Made by a program: the position numbers and the translations under genes. DNA of 64,000 nt from Holacanthus passer (lineage: Eukaryota > Chordata > Actinopteri > Pomacanthidae), in contig JAFREQ010000255.1 in the NCBI GenBank assembly GCA_025331565.1, forward strand, positions 1 through 64,000. Reading direction: 5' to 3'. The notes under the pieces are model-generated. The model saw only the letters and a list, made by a program, of their open reading frames with translations, was not told where the DNA came from and did not search any database. Within the stretch, counting starts at the first letter, position 1. Every line of letters begins with the position of its first letter. Of this stretch, positions 10,031-23,050 are shown in pieces.

Positions 10031-13000
10031 GAGGACAAAGAATAATCCTAAATCCCCCCTCCTCCTCTTCCTCCTCCTCCTCCCAGTTGCAGCCGGGTAC
10101 CCCACCCCCTGTCTGCGCACTGAGCAGGAAAACCATCCACTGCCAGCATTCCTGATGCAATCCCAGCTCAGGCTTTCTGGATCCAAGGAGCAACTTTGTG
10201 CACACTGCAATCTGTGGCACCACAAGGGCTCCAAGATAAACAAGTATCCTGTCTTTTCCTCAAAATGCAAAGAGTGTGCTTTAGTACTTGGAAAGCTTTC
10301 AAAACAAGTGTGTTGATGGTTGCCAACAGAACAAACAAGACTTTTAGTGGTTTGGGAAAATTGGTGCTTCGTGTTACAACCTGCACGTCTGCCCACGCTG
10401 CTCAGAGCAGGAAGGTGAAGATAAGAGCAGGAGTTTGTTTCTGTTTGGGATGTGGATCAGCCCACCGACAGCGAGTCCACCTCTTCCTGCTCGTGTAGAT
10501 ATTCGGAAGTTGTTGCCATTGTGAGGCCCCTTCCTCCATGTCACACTTTCTTTGGCGAGGGTCGCACGTGCCTCCGCTCAGGCCCCCACCCTCAGCATCC
10601 TGCACTTTATAATGTTCATTACCAGGAGACAAAGTAGATTAAACTCCAGAATGTAAGTCCCACATTAGGACTTTGGAGCTGTTGTCTGAACTCAGCACTA
10701 TGTGGACTTTTATTCTGAAACAAATCTTACACTTAATCAAAGGTGAGGTGTCCTTTAGGCAGTTGAATTTCCAGTAAGCTTACACTGCACTTTCCCCAGA
10801 GGAGTGACTTAAACGAGATATGTGCGGTTACCCAGATTAAATATTGCAGGCATCCAGTCAGCATCAGCCTCCCGAGGTCGTCGCTCAAGTTGAATGATGG
10901 CACTGTTGTGCCCGGATCTCCTGAAATGCCAGTCTTCATTGCTCACCCATCTGTCCGAGCAAAATAAAAAGCAGACAAAGCAAGATCTGCTTTACTTTCA
11001 CGTTATGAATGGACCACAAAGACTGATGTGTTCTGTCTCATCTTTTTTTTTTTTTGTCGATGACAGGCCGCAGCAGGAGAAGGCACATTATTACGAGCTG
11101 CAGTTATTGTTTAATATCTGCAGCAAACAGGAGGTCAGTCGAGGAATGCAAAGCCCTTCCCCCTTCTTAGGGAGCAGCGAAAGCTCTATTGTGAACCACA
11201 GGCATGCTTTTATTCATAGGGTGCAATGTGGGGTGCCCTGGTAAACCACAGTCCACAGTGACACAGGAAGATAATGTGGAGACGGAGCAGCAGCCTCGTG
11301 GTTCCTTCAGACCGCGAGCTGAAGTTAGCTCTGTTGTTGCTAACACAGGATACATTTGCATGTGCCGTTATTCTCAATAATGAAGTACACAGGTAGAGAT
11401 TTTAAGGATGCATGTTTAGAATTAAGATATAAGGATGAACGCCACAAAGTTTGTATTTTTAAAGCGCAACATTGTTCCCATTGTTAATGAACTGTAATAG
11501 CCTCTTGAACCCGAAAAGCTGATTTTCAGTTCCTTCTTCATCTTGTTTGTAAAAACTGATGAATGACACACAATCTGGTTGAAAGCTGCTTGCTCACGTG
11601 GCCTGTGATTACCCAACACAGGAGGCTCAAACATTGTTCTATTGTTGTGGTGTTTCCATGTGGACGTCAGAGTTTTTAAAAATGGAAATAACTTTTTATG
11701 ATTCATCCGTGTTATCACTGCTCTTTTGTTACTGCTTTTACTTCTCTGATCCACTTTGCTCTGTTTTACCACAACAATGTCTGGACTGGCTGTTCCCAAT
11801 GCCTTCTTACACACAGACATATTTTCCAACGTGTTGACGGCTCCATAGATATGATGTTGCAACATTTCCAAAGCGGTGAAAGGGCTTTGCTCAAGACTTG
11901 CCCTCTTGTTTGCTTCAGAACCTGACCCACTGTGAATCATCCCCTTGTGATGTTTGCTTTCCTGCCACAGACACACGCACTTCTGAGCAAAGAGTCAGAC
12001 CTAAACTGGTTTTGTGCTTGTGCAAGTATTACTAGCAAAGCCATAATGCCCCCCCCCTTCGAGCAGTCATGGTCAGGCCATTTGTCAGCAGAAGGAGCTG
12101 AAATGCTTGAGAGGCCCATGAAGATGAAAAATATGACTTTCCCCACAGAGCTCTGACAACTGTGCTTGTGTTTCCTCAACTGGCCTTTTGTAAGATATGA
12201 CCCACCCCTGTGTTACAAATACAATGTGAATGCATTCCCCTTCTCTCTACATTAAACTCCATCTCTGCAGAGGAGATGAAGCACAGTCACATTAGGGTCT
12301 TTGAGGTAGCAGAAATGCTTGCTGCACACTCTTGCTGCTTTTAATCTTTTAACTGGCATTCTTGAGGCAGTCCCCCTGCCAACACACCCAGGAAAATGCA
12401 CAAGGGCGCTACTCATTTTTTTTATTTTATTGGCATTAGCACAAGGTTAACCTGGCAACCGTCCAAGATGACTTTAGAAAAATGACTCTCCGGGTCTTCG
12501 CTGTGGGCCAGAGATGACTTCCTTTCTCTTGCAGCCTGCCTGTCACTTGTGAAGCCTTTTTTTTATTATTAATTTCTCCACCCCTTGTGCTTATTTTCCA
12601 CCCCTTTCCACACTTGTGAATGTGAATGTGGCCCTTTATCAAACAAGTTAACGTTTAGGTAGCAAATCTACCTGCACCTGTAAGATTTTTGGCAATTATT
12701 CACAGGACACAGGCTAATTAAGTTCAACCGTGAACCTAGGCCGCATTGTTAATTCACAGCACAACAGGGAAGTCGAGTATCCTGCCAGCAAGACTAATGC
12801 TTTCCATCTGTGTGTTGTTTAGGAGTCTGTGTATCCCAAATCGTGCCTAATAAGGTTCTGCCTCAGATCAGAATGACTCAGTTTAACCCCAAAACAGAAC
12901 GGATACAGAAAGACTGGACTCATTGATAGAGACGAGTTTGGGCCTGTAGGATAAAACAGTAAATCTGCACACAGGCTGGTAACATTTATCACACCTACAG

Positions 13001-15689
13001 TCCCATATGTATCAAATATCCAGAGGTGTTTGCGACACGCATGCCAAGTCAATGTAATTACCATGACCGCAAATTGCTTATGAAAAACTGTGGACGTCTG
13101 TATTTTTTAACCCACAAGAGAAACTGAGAGTCTGACATTTATTATTTACCCAGAAGTCCTCAGTGTATATTATAAAGTGTATTTACCAGAGAAGGTTAAA
13201 GGTTTCATGTTTGAGGAGCTTCATTTTAAAGCAAGATTAGATAAACAGCATCATAATGAATCAAATGTATGCTGACATGAAAGTAAAGATTATGGGTGAT
13301 TCTCTGCATTTTGAAATGTTGGCTTTGAGGCAGGAGGGGACTTGAAACATTCTTCTGCTGCAGTCTCTGGATTTTTCTGTCTGGTTTACTGCTCCTTCCT
13401 CGCTGGTTTACTGCTCGCTCTTCCTTCCTATTCTGCCTATCACCCCACATTCTGGGACAGGGTGACTAGGCAAGGGGGTAAAAGGGGGTTGGGTGGGCTT
13501 AATTTGCAAGGTCACCTTGTTTTGCATGGGGGAGGGGGGCTGATGTTCTCAACTGTGAGGCTTCTTGGGGTTTTTTGCACTTTTATATTATTGTCTTTCC
13601 ATCTTTGTTTCAGTGCACGATAGTGGACAAAAAAGTGATGCATACTGTCTAAGGGTGCAGATGCTGTTACGAAACCGCTCGTGTCTGTCCAGCAGTCAAC
13701 ACCAGCACCCCTCAGTATCGTGGCCCGGGTACAGTTGGAGCAGCCTGCACGTGGGACACACAAAGAAAGCTTATGGGGAGGAGGAGTACAGAGTTACTAT
13801 GGAAACAGACAGCCCTACCCCCGGAGCAGATGGTTGTGGTGAGGGTATCGGGGGCTGGGTGCAGTGATGGCGGGATCCAGAGATGATTATCTGTCCCGGG
13901 CTTCCTTCCTGAAACAACAGCTTCTATGTGCGTCTTAACAAAACAGGTGGCTTAGGTTTGTCTTAAACTGCTTGTTGATGTAAGAGACAAGCTTTGGGTG
14001 ACAGGAAAATATAATCAGCACTTAGATCAAATTAAAAGCATCTGTAGATTTGGAACCATTTGTTTGATTGTAGTTTAAAAAGTTGGAGCTTCATTGAAAT
14101 CTTTTAACCAAATTTCCAGAAAATCAGCAAAAGAAAATGTGAATTAATGTTTGTTTTCTTCCATTTCTGTTATGTGAACATCAGGAGGCTTCACTAGTTT
14201 AAAGAGCACTTTGAATGCATTATAACACAACTACTCTCCTCATGTCATCTCAGCTCAGTAGCTCACCAAACTCAATATTTCAACCCAACCCTATCCTTTA
14301 AGTCCAAGCTCTCACATGGGCGACTGAATGAGCTGTCTTTAGTCTTCAGAGGTAGATGGTGACGATTACAACAAAGTTTCACACAAGCTGAAAAGGAGCT
14401 ATCTTTGATGCCTTGGAGCAAACAGGCTCGAGGCTAAAGAGCAGTCCTTTAAAAAGAGAAAAAAGAAACACTTCAAGGCACAGGAAATGTGCTTATTGAG
14501 GATGGCCCCTGTGGCCCGCTGGCCCCCTGCCCCTGCTGCTTACAACACTTCTCTGCTTGGCAGACTCTTCCTTACATTTGCAACGTAAGCGCCCATAAAA
14601 CTTCTTTGTGAAATGCTTTTACTTGAATGTGACTTAAAAAGCAAAAGATTAAGTAGCACCAAAACACTTCATCGTGTTATTTTTCAAGTTTTTACTGGCA
14701 CCTCCAAGAGCAATAAACTATTATAATGTGCTTAAAAACATTTAGATACCACATTATTATCTTAAGTAATTGAGGGAAATGTGTTTAGCACCAGCTATAA
14801 AAACAGCACAGGAGAGTTGACTCCCACACAGTTGGTTATCTCTGTGTGCACATGTGAACACTCTGAACAGACTCCACGTGTAACTCAACTCCAGCTGCCC
14901 GCATCTGGTTTGGAGGTTTTGTAACTCCGTTCTAACTCGGGCTTGTTTCCCTCCTTCCACGTCAGTGACACCCAATCTAGTGTCTTGTCAAACAACAGCC
15001 TGCCTATGTTTTATCTCTCTTCTCTTTCTTCCACAACTTCCATCCTCTTAGCACTTGTTGAAGGAGTAGGCATCAAAGCTATAAAAGTAATTGTCCTTCA
15101 TTGAGACTATTAAACCCTCTGGGCCTTTTGTCATAAACAGGCTACTTTGGTGATGTCAGCATGACTGTGCCAAAGAGCCGTAAATGTATGAAAGGTTTGG
15201 CAGCCATACTGCGGAGCCGTCGAGTGAAGTTGGCCAGGGAGGAATTATGGGCTGAGTAAAACTGCTAAGATCACCATTGATTCAGCATGTATCGCACCTC
15301 TCCTCTGGGTGACAGGAAAATGAGATACTCTATCAAAACGACCAGGGGCGTAGGACTGTGGGGAAGAAGAGAGCTGAGTATAAAGGACCCACAGAAATAC
15401 TTCAACAAATATCTGTGGATGCAGAGAGGGGCCCATAGAGAATGTCCAGGATTTTGTGCAACACCCCTGAAAGCGTCCGTGAGAGACGTCAGAGAAAGAG
15501 ATGATTTGTAGTCATGATGAAACAGGGTGAAGGGCTTGTGCAAGATGAGAGTGGAAAAATTTTGAACTTAAATCCAAATTTACTTCACTGAAAATCCTTA
15601 AATGTCTTGTGTGTCGGGATCATTTGTGAATCCTTTCATCCATCAGTCATCTCACACATTTCTGGCCGCTTTACTTTATTCAAACCATA

Positions 15690-15750
15690 TCTCTGAGTAA
15701 CTAAGTACACTTAATCAACAACTGTGCAGTTTTGAGGTATTTGTACTCCG
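15690..15750 (+). repeat. Degenerate copy of the 'tacttgagtacttta' fish repeat
   Basis: The text GAGTAACTAAGTACACTTAA followed by GCAGTTTTGAGGTATTTGTACTCCGTGAAGTA matches, with changes, the better-preserved copy at 18912-19000. Only the core is present. Confidence 0.5.
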
Positions 15751-16639
15751 TGAAGTATGTGACGGACCAGTAAGAGGTATTGTGTTACAAAACATGAGTT
15801 TGGGTGAGAAGAGGTCCGTCCTTCCAGTCTGGAGGGTAGCCTGGACGCGGTTCTTGTCCAGAACATGTGTTTATTCCATCTGGCCCTGCCCTCTCATGTC
15901 TGAGTGGTGATGTCATGAAATGAGAGGCTTTCGGGTCTCACAGCTTCTTGTTACACCACAGAATACGCACTGGGTCAAAGTTGGACTTTTGGGAGACTTT
16001 GGAGTTCTGTGTGGGCTGGATGGGACAAATTACACGTATTCTCCTTATGGTGAAAATTACTCCCTTGCCGGAAAACCGTGACTACTAAATGCCAGCCGCA
16101 GACTCACCATGACGCTTGTTTAAAAAGTGAGATGACTTAATTATACAAAGTCTGTCATCTATGTGGAAACTGCGTTGGAGCACAGGAGCGGTTACTGAAT
16201 CTACGTGTGCAGATTTGAATCCACTGGCTGATGGGTCACAGTTTAAAGCAGCAGACAAGAGACTGAGACAACTGAACAAAAGATTCAAATTTGATGTAAT
16301 AGGCCTGTTGTCTCCCCATCATCCCCCCAATGTTCCTTTGTGCATGGAAATAAGAGAACAGGGTGCAAAGTAGCAGGCCTATGCAAATGTACACAACTCA
16401 TTGAGAGTAAAATCCTGAAGGTGAAGGGCATTAAAATGTCATTAACTTGACTGCCTGAGGTAGCACTTTTCCAAGCTTCTGTAATTTAAAATGCAAATTC
16501 AAACAGGGATACAAGCATTAAAGTTCATTCTTGATTTTGGGAATAGGAGATGTAGATTAAGATTAAGATTATTTTGTCAAGCAGATCGACAGAAAATGAG
16601 AAAATGAGAAAACTAATTTCTTAGTAAGACACCTTGGAT

Positions 16640-16785
16640 AATTGTCAATACTTTTATTATAGTTAAAGTGTTAATACTTTCTACTCTTGTTAAATTGTTG
16701 ATACTTTTTATTCTAATTATAATTCTCTTGTTTATATTGTTTATTTTACTAATAAAGGAATATCTTATCTTATCTTATCTTAAAA
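16640..16785 (+). repeat. Non-LTR retrotransposon 3' tail with (TCTTA)n
   Basis: An AT-rich stretch ends ACTAATAAAGGAATATCTTATCTTATCTTATCTTA. This is the usual 3' end of 5'-truncated L2/Rex-like LINEs in fish: an AATAAAG motif followed by short tandem pentamers. No reverse-transcriptase coding sequence remains beside it. Confidence 0.55.
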
Positions 16786-18179
16786 GCAAGCAAGCATGGG
16801 TCATGTGACATTGACTTCTGCATGAGGATGAGAAGTGTGAGAAGGGTAAGAGTTTCTTCCTGTTGTGAGCCCATTGTGTACGAGTGACGTGAAACTGTTC
16901 CTAAACAAGACATCTGACTTTGCTCCTTTACTCACATCACAGTCATTTAAACATTTTACATCCTGACTGGAGGAAACGGCTCGCAAACACACAGATAGTG
17001 CTGAGTAAACCTGTAAACTTGCTTCTCATTGGCTGCTCGAACTGGAGAACTGCTTCCTTTCAGCCCGTGTTGTGAACGTCAACACATCCAGTGGCGGTGA
17101 GAACGACATGTTGCTCCAACTATGGAGAAGGAAGTTTCATAATTTCACAACAGCTTCAGAATATTAATGGGACTCCTCAGAGAACTGTGGCACATGTGTT
17201 CCTTCGATGCATCTGTCAGCACATCCCATTTACTAGAGACTATATAAGAAAATATCTGGACGTGTAAGGAGAGTAGTAAGAAGTGAAACTGTTGAAAGTG
17301 AGAACACCAAGTTTAGGATTAACATACTGAAATATACAGGTCTACATTTGTCACCAGAACTTTTTCTATTTGATTTATGACTTTGGTTATTTGACCAAAA
17401 AGACTGTAGCAAACATTTGAAAGATGTTAAACATATTATGAAACTGAATTTAGTCAGGTACATGCTGTCCTCCTGATACACCATGAAAATAATAAAGAAG
17501 AAGCCATGTTTCTGTTTTTACCATCTGGAGTTAAAACTAGTCATTAATCCGAACTTTGCTCGGTGTCTGGCCAGCGATGCAGAAGAATAACTGTATATCA
17601 TGTTTTATTTTTATTTTATTCTTATTGAAATACACATATGTTCCATGCATCCATAGCATAAAGGGGCTACAACTTTCATTTCACTGCGCAACCCTGTGTT
17701 GAACTTGAGTTTTTCTGAGATTTATAGAAAGAAATGATGTGGTGCAACATTAAAAAGCTTATATTAAAAGCCCGGGGCTCCTGAGAGTCTGGAAGAAAGT
17801 CATTTCTAAACTCAAACTGTAATAAGGGTTTGCTTACTTGGAGCAAGCTTTCATTATCAGGGAGCAGATTATATATCAGCCATATATGATTTATCCTCAC
17901 AGCATACTCTCTAAAATGTAGTCATATACATCAGAGTACACGATGGCAAACAGTTAGTGCAAACATTAAACTTGTTCTAGATTTCCAGTTAGTCATTCAT
18001 CAGCTGACATAGAAATTTATGCCGTTAATGTGATTAATTTTGGGTAAGAAATTCTTGTCATTACTCAATAATTTATCAGATTTAGTTTAGAAATAGAATT
18101 TATTTTTCTGCGTGATTCACAAAGTTTATCACCCTAAAAATTACTCAATCAAACAACGACTCATAATATTGTAATGTAG

Positions 18180-18254
18180 AGGAATTTCCCAGTTTAAGGA
18201 ATTTCCCAGTCTGGGACAAATAAAGTACATCTATCTATCTATCTATCTATCTAA
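18180..18254 (+). repeat. LINE 3' tail with (ATCT)n microsatellite
   Basis: A direct duplication of GGAATTTCCCAGT is followed by CTGGGACAAATAAAGTACAT and then about eight ATCT units. The GGGACAAATAAAG motif plus a short tandem tail is the 3' end of a fish non-LTR element. The same motif occurs at 30532-30548. Confidence 0.65.
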
Positions 18255-18904
18255 TCAGTTCAGTGTACAGGAATGTAAATGCTGTGGACAACCTGTTTTG
18301 GTTTTTTTATTAAGAATACTCTGATATTAAGAAGTTGAACTTTAACTGTGATCACATCCGAGCAATTCTGAAATGTTGCCTTCTTATGTCATTTCTGGTC
18401 ACAAACCAAGGGAGGGTCCGGTGGTTTGGCTCCAGGAGCGAAACACGAACGACAATCGTGCTCCTGAGCCAGTTTCACAGAGTTCAGACCGTCTAACCAA
18501 CATGAGCAAACCTTGTCTCACCAGCTGACTAACGCAGTGCTTCCATCTTAATCTGAATAATTCATCCGTCTACCGATCCATGTGGTGAATCTTAAACACG
18601 TGTCTGACTAAAGGAAAAAAAAGGGGGAATGGTTGTTCATAAAAACATAAAGAAAGATTTATAGTAACAGCTGTGTTCTCCTCCCAAAGAATTTATGAAC
18701 TTTCCGCTCTTCCACTCAAGGAAGAAAACAGCTGTAGGGTTTTAAAGTGTAAGACTCAGGCCTATTCATCCAATGAGCCATGAACAAACTCACAGCGACT
18801 TGATAAACAGTCTCCACCAAATACTGAACTCCTCATGATTCGCTGCCACATCCAGTCAGATAAAACTAACACTGAAACAGTATTCTCTCCTGTGAAACGT
18901 AAAT

Positions 18905-19040
18905 AAGAAGTGGTGGAGAGTAACTAAGTACATTTACTCAAGAACTGTGTTTAAGTACAGTTTTGTGATACTTGTACTTTACTTGAGTATTTCCATTTCA
19001 AAGTACAATTATTTTACTTTGTACGCCGCTACATCTATTT
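18905..19040 (+). repeat. Fish dispersed repeat ('AAGTACATTTACTCAAG' type)
   Basis: Reads GTGGTGGAGAGTAACTAAGT, then ACATTTACTCAAGAACTGTG, then a palindromic-looking series of TACTTGTACTTTACTTGAGTATTT. This element is very abundant in teleost genomes. Related copies lie near 15690 and, inverted, at 22910-23050. Confidence 0.7.
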
Positions 19041-22000
19041 GATAATGATAACTTCTTTGCAGATTTCCCAAGGGACTGGGAACTTTTGGAGGAAGTTTCC
19101 ACCACAGGGACCAGGTCTAAAAAAAAGTTCTGGAGACACTATTGTACCCCGAAAAAGTCCCTGCTCAGTCGGGGTAGTACTTTCCAACAGTACATGAACT
19201 TTTGGGTTGGGTCTTGCAGCACTGAACCTTTCAGATTGGTAAAAACAGCCATCATAAATCACTGTTGGAAACATTTGTTTGATGATGTGACAATGCTGTG
19301 GTAAAGGTTTGGTTAGGTTGAGACACAAACAGCACTTTGAGTTGGGGAAAGATCATGGTTTGGGTTAAAATGAGCACTCGGTTAATTTCCTGCCAAACAT
19401 TTCAAATATGCATCAAACAGCCCAAAACACACAGTGACACAGTGAACTGGTGCTTGAAACAGGTGTTTCTTTCTCATTGTCTCTGTAAAACAATCCAACA
19501 CATTATTAGAATCCACAGTTCTTGACTGATGACTAAAGCTAATAGCTAACTATTAAAACAGGGAGGTTTCCCTCTTGGGATACTGAACATGTTCCACCCA
19601 TTACTTTATCCACTGGTGTGGTTTAAGGCACAAAAACAACTTCTCATGTTTAGCGTTTAATCATTCTGGTTTGTTTTCTGCCACCTCCCTGAATGAGTAT
19701 CTCAGTGACGTTGTGGTCTCAGCACCTAACTGTCCCAACATGTATGAACACATTGCTGTAGTTTAACCGCTCATAGCTTCAGTCATTTAACATGAAAACA
19801 TCCCCGTGACGATATTTCTCAATAGTGTGATACAGTGATTACACCCCCAACTTCTTTCTCAGGCGAGGAGGGAACGGTCTTCGCGCCTTTGCAGTTTGCA
19901 GAAAGGCTGTTGAGTTACGTAAGAAAAGCCTGAGGCTGTTCCAAAGCAACTTGTTTTTGTGTTTGTGGGGTGAGAAGCCTCTATGTGTACATGTATGTGC
20001 CTCCTGAGTGTCTGTGTGCATGAGTGTGTCTGAGATGGAAAGTCTGCGTTATTGTCTCCTGTTTTGCAGGGTTGCACTCGAGGCCCGAGTCAAACTATTA
20101 TAGCGGGACAAAGATGTTGGTGTCGAATTCAACAACACAGACAGCCTCACAACGAAGAGGTGGCAATAAGCTGAAGCTACATGTCTCATCAACAGACTCT
20201 TGTTAAACAGGTATTCTTTGCCAAGTCGTGAAACACATGAGCCTTGCGGACAAAAGCTGTTGTTGAGTCACCAAATACTGACATTTATCACTGAATGCAT
20301 TCACTCAGGGCTCATAGTAATTGAATGGTGGATACAAGTACATGTACTTGATGTGTTTAATCTTCTGACGCCACTGTGTAAATAGTTCATATTTTCACTG
20401 CACATTCTTTGCCTGATGTGTAGTGTGATGCTCATTCTTCTTCTGAGGGGTCAATATTGGTTTTATGAAGGAGGGGGTTTAACTGGTTCCACTGGATGAA
20501 GACGAATAAAGTTTCCAGGTCACTGAATGAGTCTCGGTCTTTGTCAGATGGGTCTTTTCTTTCTCTGTGTCCACTCACTGTTGCCTCATGGGATTTATTT
20601 GCTGTTCTCTGGAAATAAAGAAGCCAACCACGGGGCTGACTTCGGTGCTCCATCAATACCACAGTCATTGTCCAACATAATGTACTTGACCATGAAGATT
20701 TTCAGCTCAATGAGAATACAAATATTTCTTGTGACCTGTCAGATTGATGTGGCTTGTGCACTCTTTGGCGTCCACACATGGCCCCACCTAGAATGATAAT
20801 ATTTAGCTGCATGCAATGCCGTGATTGTGGTCCCTAGGGTGAATTACTCATTTTCAAACTCCTCATCCTGAGCAGCTTGCACGGCAAACTTTCTTCAAAC
20901 AGTGACACTCCTCCCTTCACACTAACCATTAAAAACAATTGAATGAATTATGTCTTTTAGATAACTGCTGAAGTAAGACAATTCTTTTTACCATTGTTCA
21001 TAGAACCCGATGTGGCTTGTTTGAAATCATTCAAATTCCTTTACAAGGTTCAAAGGGAGACAAAATAGAAAAATGTAATTGCCCATTAATGTTTGTATCT
21101 ATTGTGGTATCAGATTAGTTCAAGATCTCTAGATTCAGACACTCAAGAAAAGACGGTTGCAGCTATGTTAAATGTTTACTGATCTTTTTTCAAATCAAGC
21201 AGACCTCAAACTTTAAAATAACTGCACTTAAAAAAACGTTTGCATTGCCAGCTTGTAGTTCTGTGAATTGATTATTGGTCGATATTAGCTTTGCACTTCA
21301 CCTGAACGGGTCGCATTGTGAACAAACCCATATTTTATAAAAGGTGCTCTTAGGGCCACTGCAGCCAAAATCTCAAGGGGAGTTTACATCTTGGCAAAAG
21401 AGTCACATTGTCAGAGAAAGCCAGAAAGCTTGAGCCTTTCTCAGCCACTTAAACACAGACTTCCTCTTGTTTAAGGCAAACAACACACCACCAGTGTGTG
21501 GGTTGGCATAACATTTCCATGGCTCCTTTCTGCTGTGTGAGAGAACAGGCATGTTATTTTAGGCTTGACTCAAAATGCTACAAAAATACCTTAAATGGCA
21601 CAGCGGTTGACCTTGATTAAGACTTGGTTTTGGAATATATATGCTGTGGTCCGAGTTGTTGTGACTCATGCTGAGTGTAATATAAACCTGCAAATCCAAC
21701 CCAAAGCCTCTGGCTCCTCGACACGCCTTCCACTGAATGAAAAAGAGCTTGGATCCTAAACTAAGATCTGATATCATCACATGTATAAAAACAGATCGTC
21801 AGCCCACATAGTTTGTGCTTTTGTTCTCCCAAAACTTACAAGAGTATAATAAGACCATCGAGACCATAGAGGAACAGTGTAAGTAAACAGATACCACAGA
21901 GTTGAGGAAAGAATGCAAAAAGTAATATGAACTACTTAGCTGTATAACTTGTTGTACGTCTGCCTTACGACAGTGAACAAACTTTGTTAGACACAGTAGA

Positions 22001-22529
22001 GACTTCATGTCCTACGCTGTCAAGCTCCCAAGCTTAAGTGAAGGTACATCTAAAGGATAACACTTTATTTATAACACAAGCCAAAAAAAGTTTACTTATG
22101 AAACTGTATTTATGTTTATGAATGTGAATGTTTGCATCTGAGAATCATTTGATTTACAGGTACCGTTGAGTATGTTTGCATGACGTAACTGTGAATTAAT
22201 GTTCTTTAACTGATGTGAACTAATCACATAAAGCTACACTGCCTTCATGATTTGTTAATGGTGGCAACAGCAATTCATAATACATCCTGTATTAATTCAC
22301 ACATTAAATCTTGTATTCATGCAGGACTGAAGCATATGATTTGTACCCTTATTATATAAGTAGTCAAACAAGAAATAAAGATCTTATTGGAAGCACCAGG
22401 CGAGATACAAAACTGAACTGAGAGGGCACAAGACACTGGTGCACATAGTTTTCTGAAACCTCGTTAGTGTGTCGTCCATTCACATTGAGTCAAATTCCTT
22501 CTACATGTTAACATTCTTGACCTGCCACA

Positions 22530-22900
22530 GTCGGTTTCTTCCTCCAGCCGCAGTCCCACTTCCCCAAACCAGTCCCTTTCTCCTTCCACCCACCAATATT
22601 CTCTCTGACTTTCCCTCGTTTCCCAATCACCTGACTGTCCCACCCACCTTCACACCTGTTCCAACTTCCCTGACCTGATTCTGAAGTTACCTGAACTTTC
22701 CTGCCCGTCGCCCCACCTGCACCTCATTTCGTCATCAGACAACACGTATACCAGTGAGCGGTCACGTTAAGTTTTGCAGTTTCTTTGCTTTTGAGTCAGC
22801 TGTACCTGCCCGTTTTTCTGCCTTAAAGCCTATTTGTGTCTCCAACTGGTCATTAAATCATTGAACTGTCTCTATCTGCCTCAGCGATCTGCATTTTAAA
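22530..22900 (+). repeat. Transposon remnant (CT-rich, ends in CTCAGCGATCTGCATTT)
   Basis: A C/T-rich 370-base stretch ends with TCATTAAATCATTGAACTGT followed by CTCTATCTGCCTCAGCGATC. The poly(A)-like ATTAAA followed by a CTGTCTC/CTGCCT run resembles the 3' end of LTR-type repeats seen often in fish. The family cannot be named without a repeat library. Confidence 0.4.
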
Positions 22901-22904
22901 TAGT

Positions 22905-23050
22905 TTAAGAAGTAGAACAATCTGAAAAGTAACAAGTAACTGTCAGACAAATGTGGAGTAAAAAGTAAAGTATTTGCCTCTGACATGTAGTGGAGTACCT
23001 CAAATTTGTACTTAAAGTACTTGAGTACTTTACATTCCACCATTGTCTGA
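22905..23050 (-). repeat. Inverted copy of the 'tacttgagtacttta' repeat
   Basis: On the plus strand it reads GTAAAAAGTAAAGTATTTGC through AAGTACTTGAGTACTTTACA and ends TTCCACCATTGTCTG. It is the reverse-oriented relative of the copy at 18905-19040. Confidence 0.65.

Noticed and set aside
12255..12300. GAGATGAAGCAC resembling the miR-143 seed region, with a short palindrome beside it
   Set aside because: The rest of the mature sequence does not match and the stem is only about 6-9 base pairs, too short for a microRNA precursor.
20432..20668. A minus-strand 78-codon frame with a repeat-like look
   Set aside because: It vaguely recalls fish transposon-derived translations, but I could not identify boundaries or a family, so it was not annotated.
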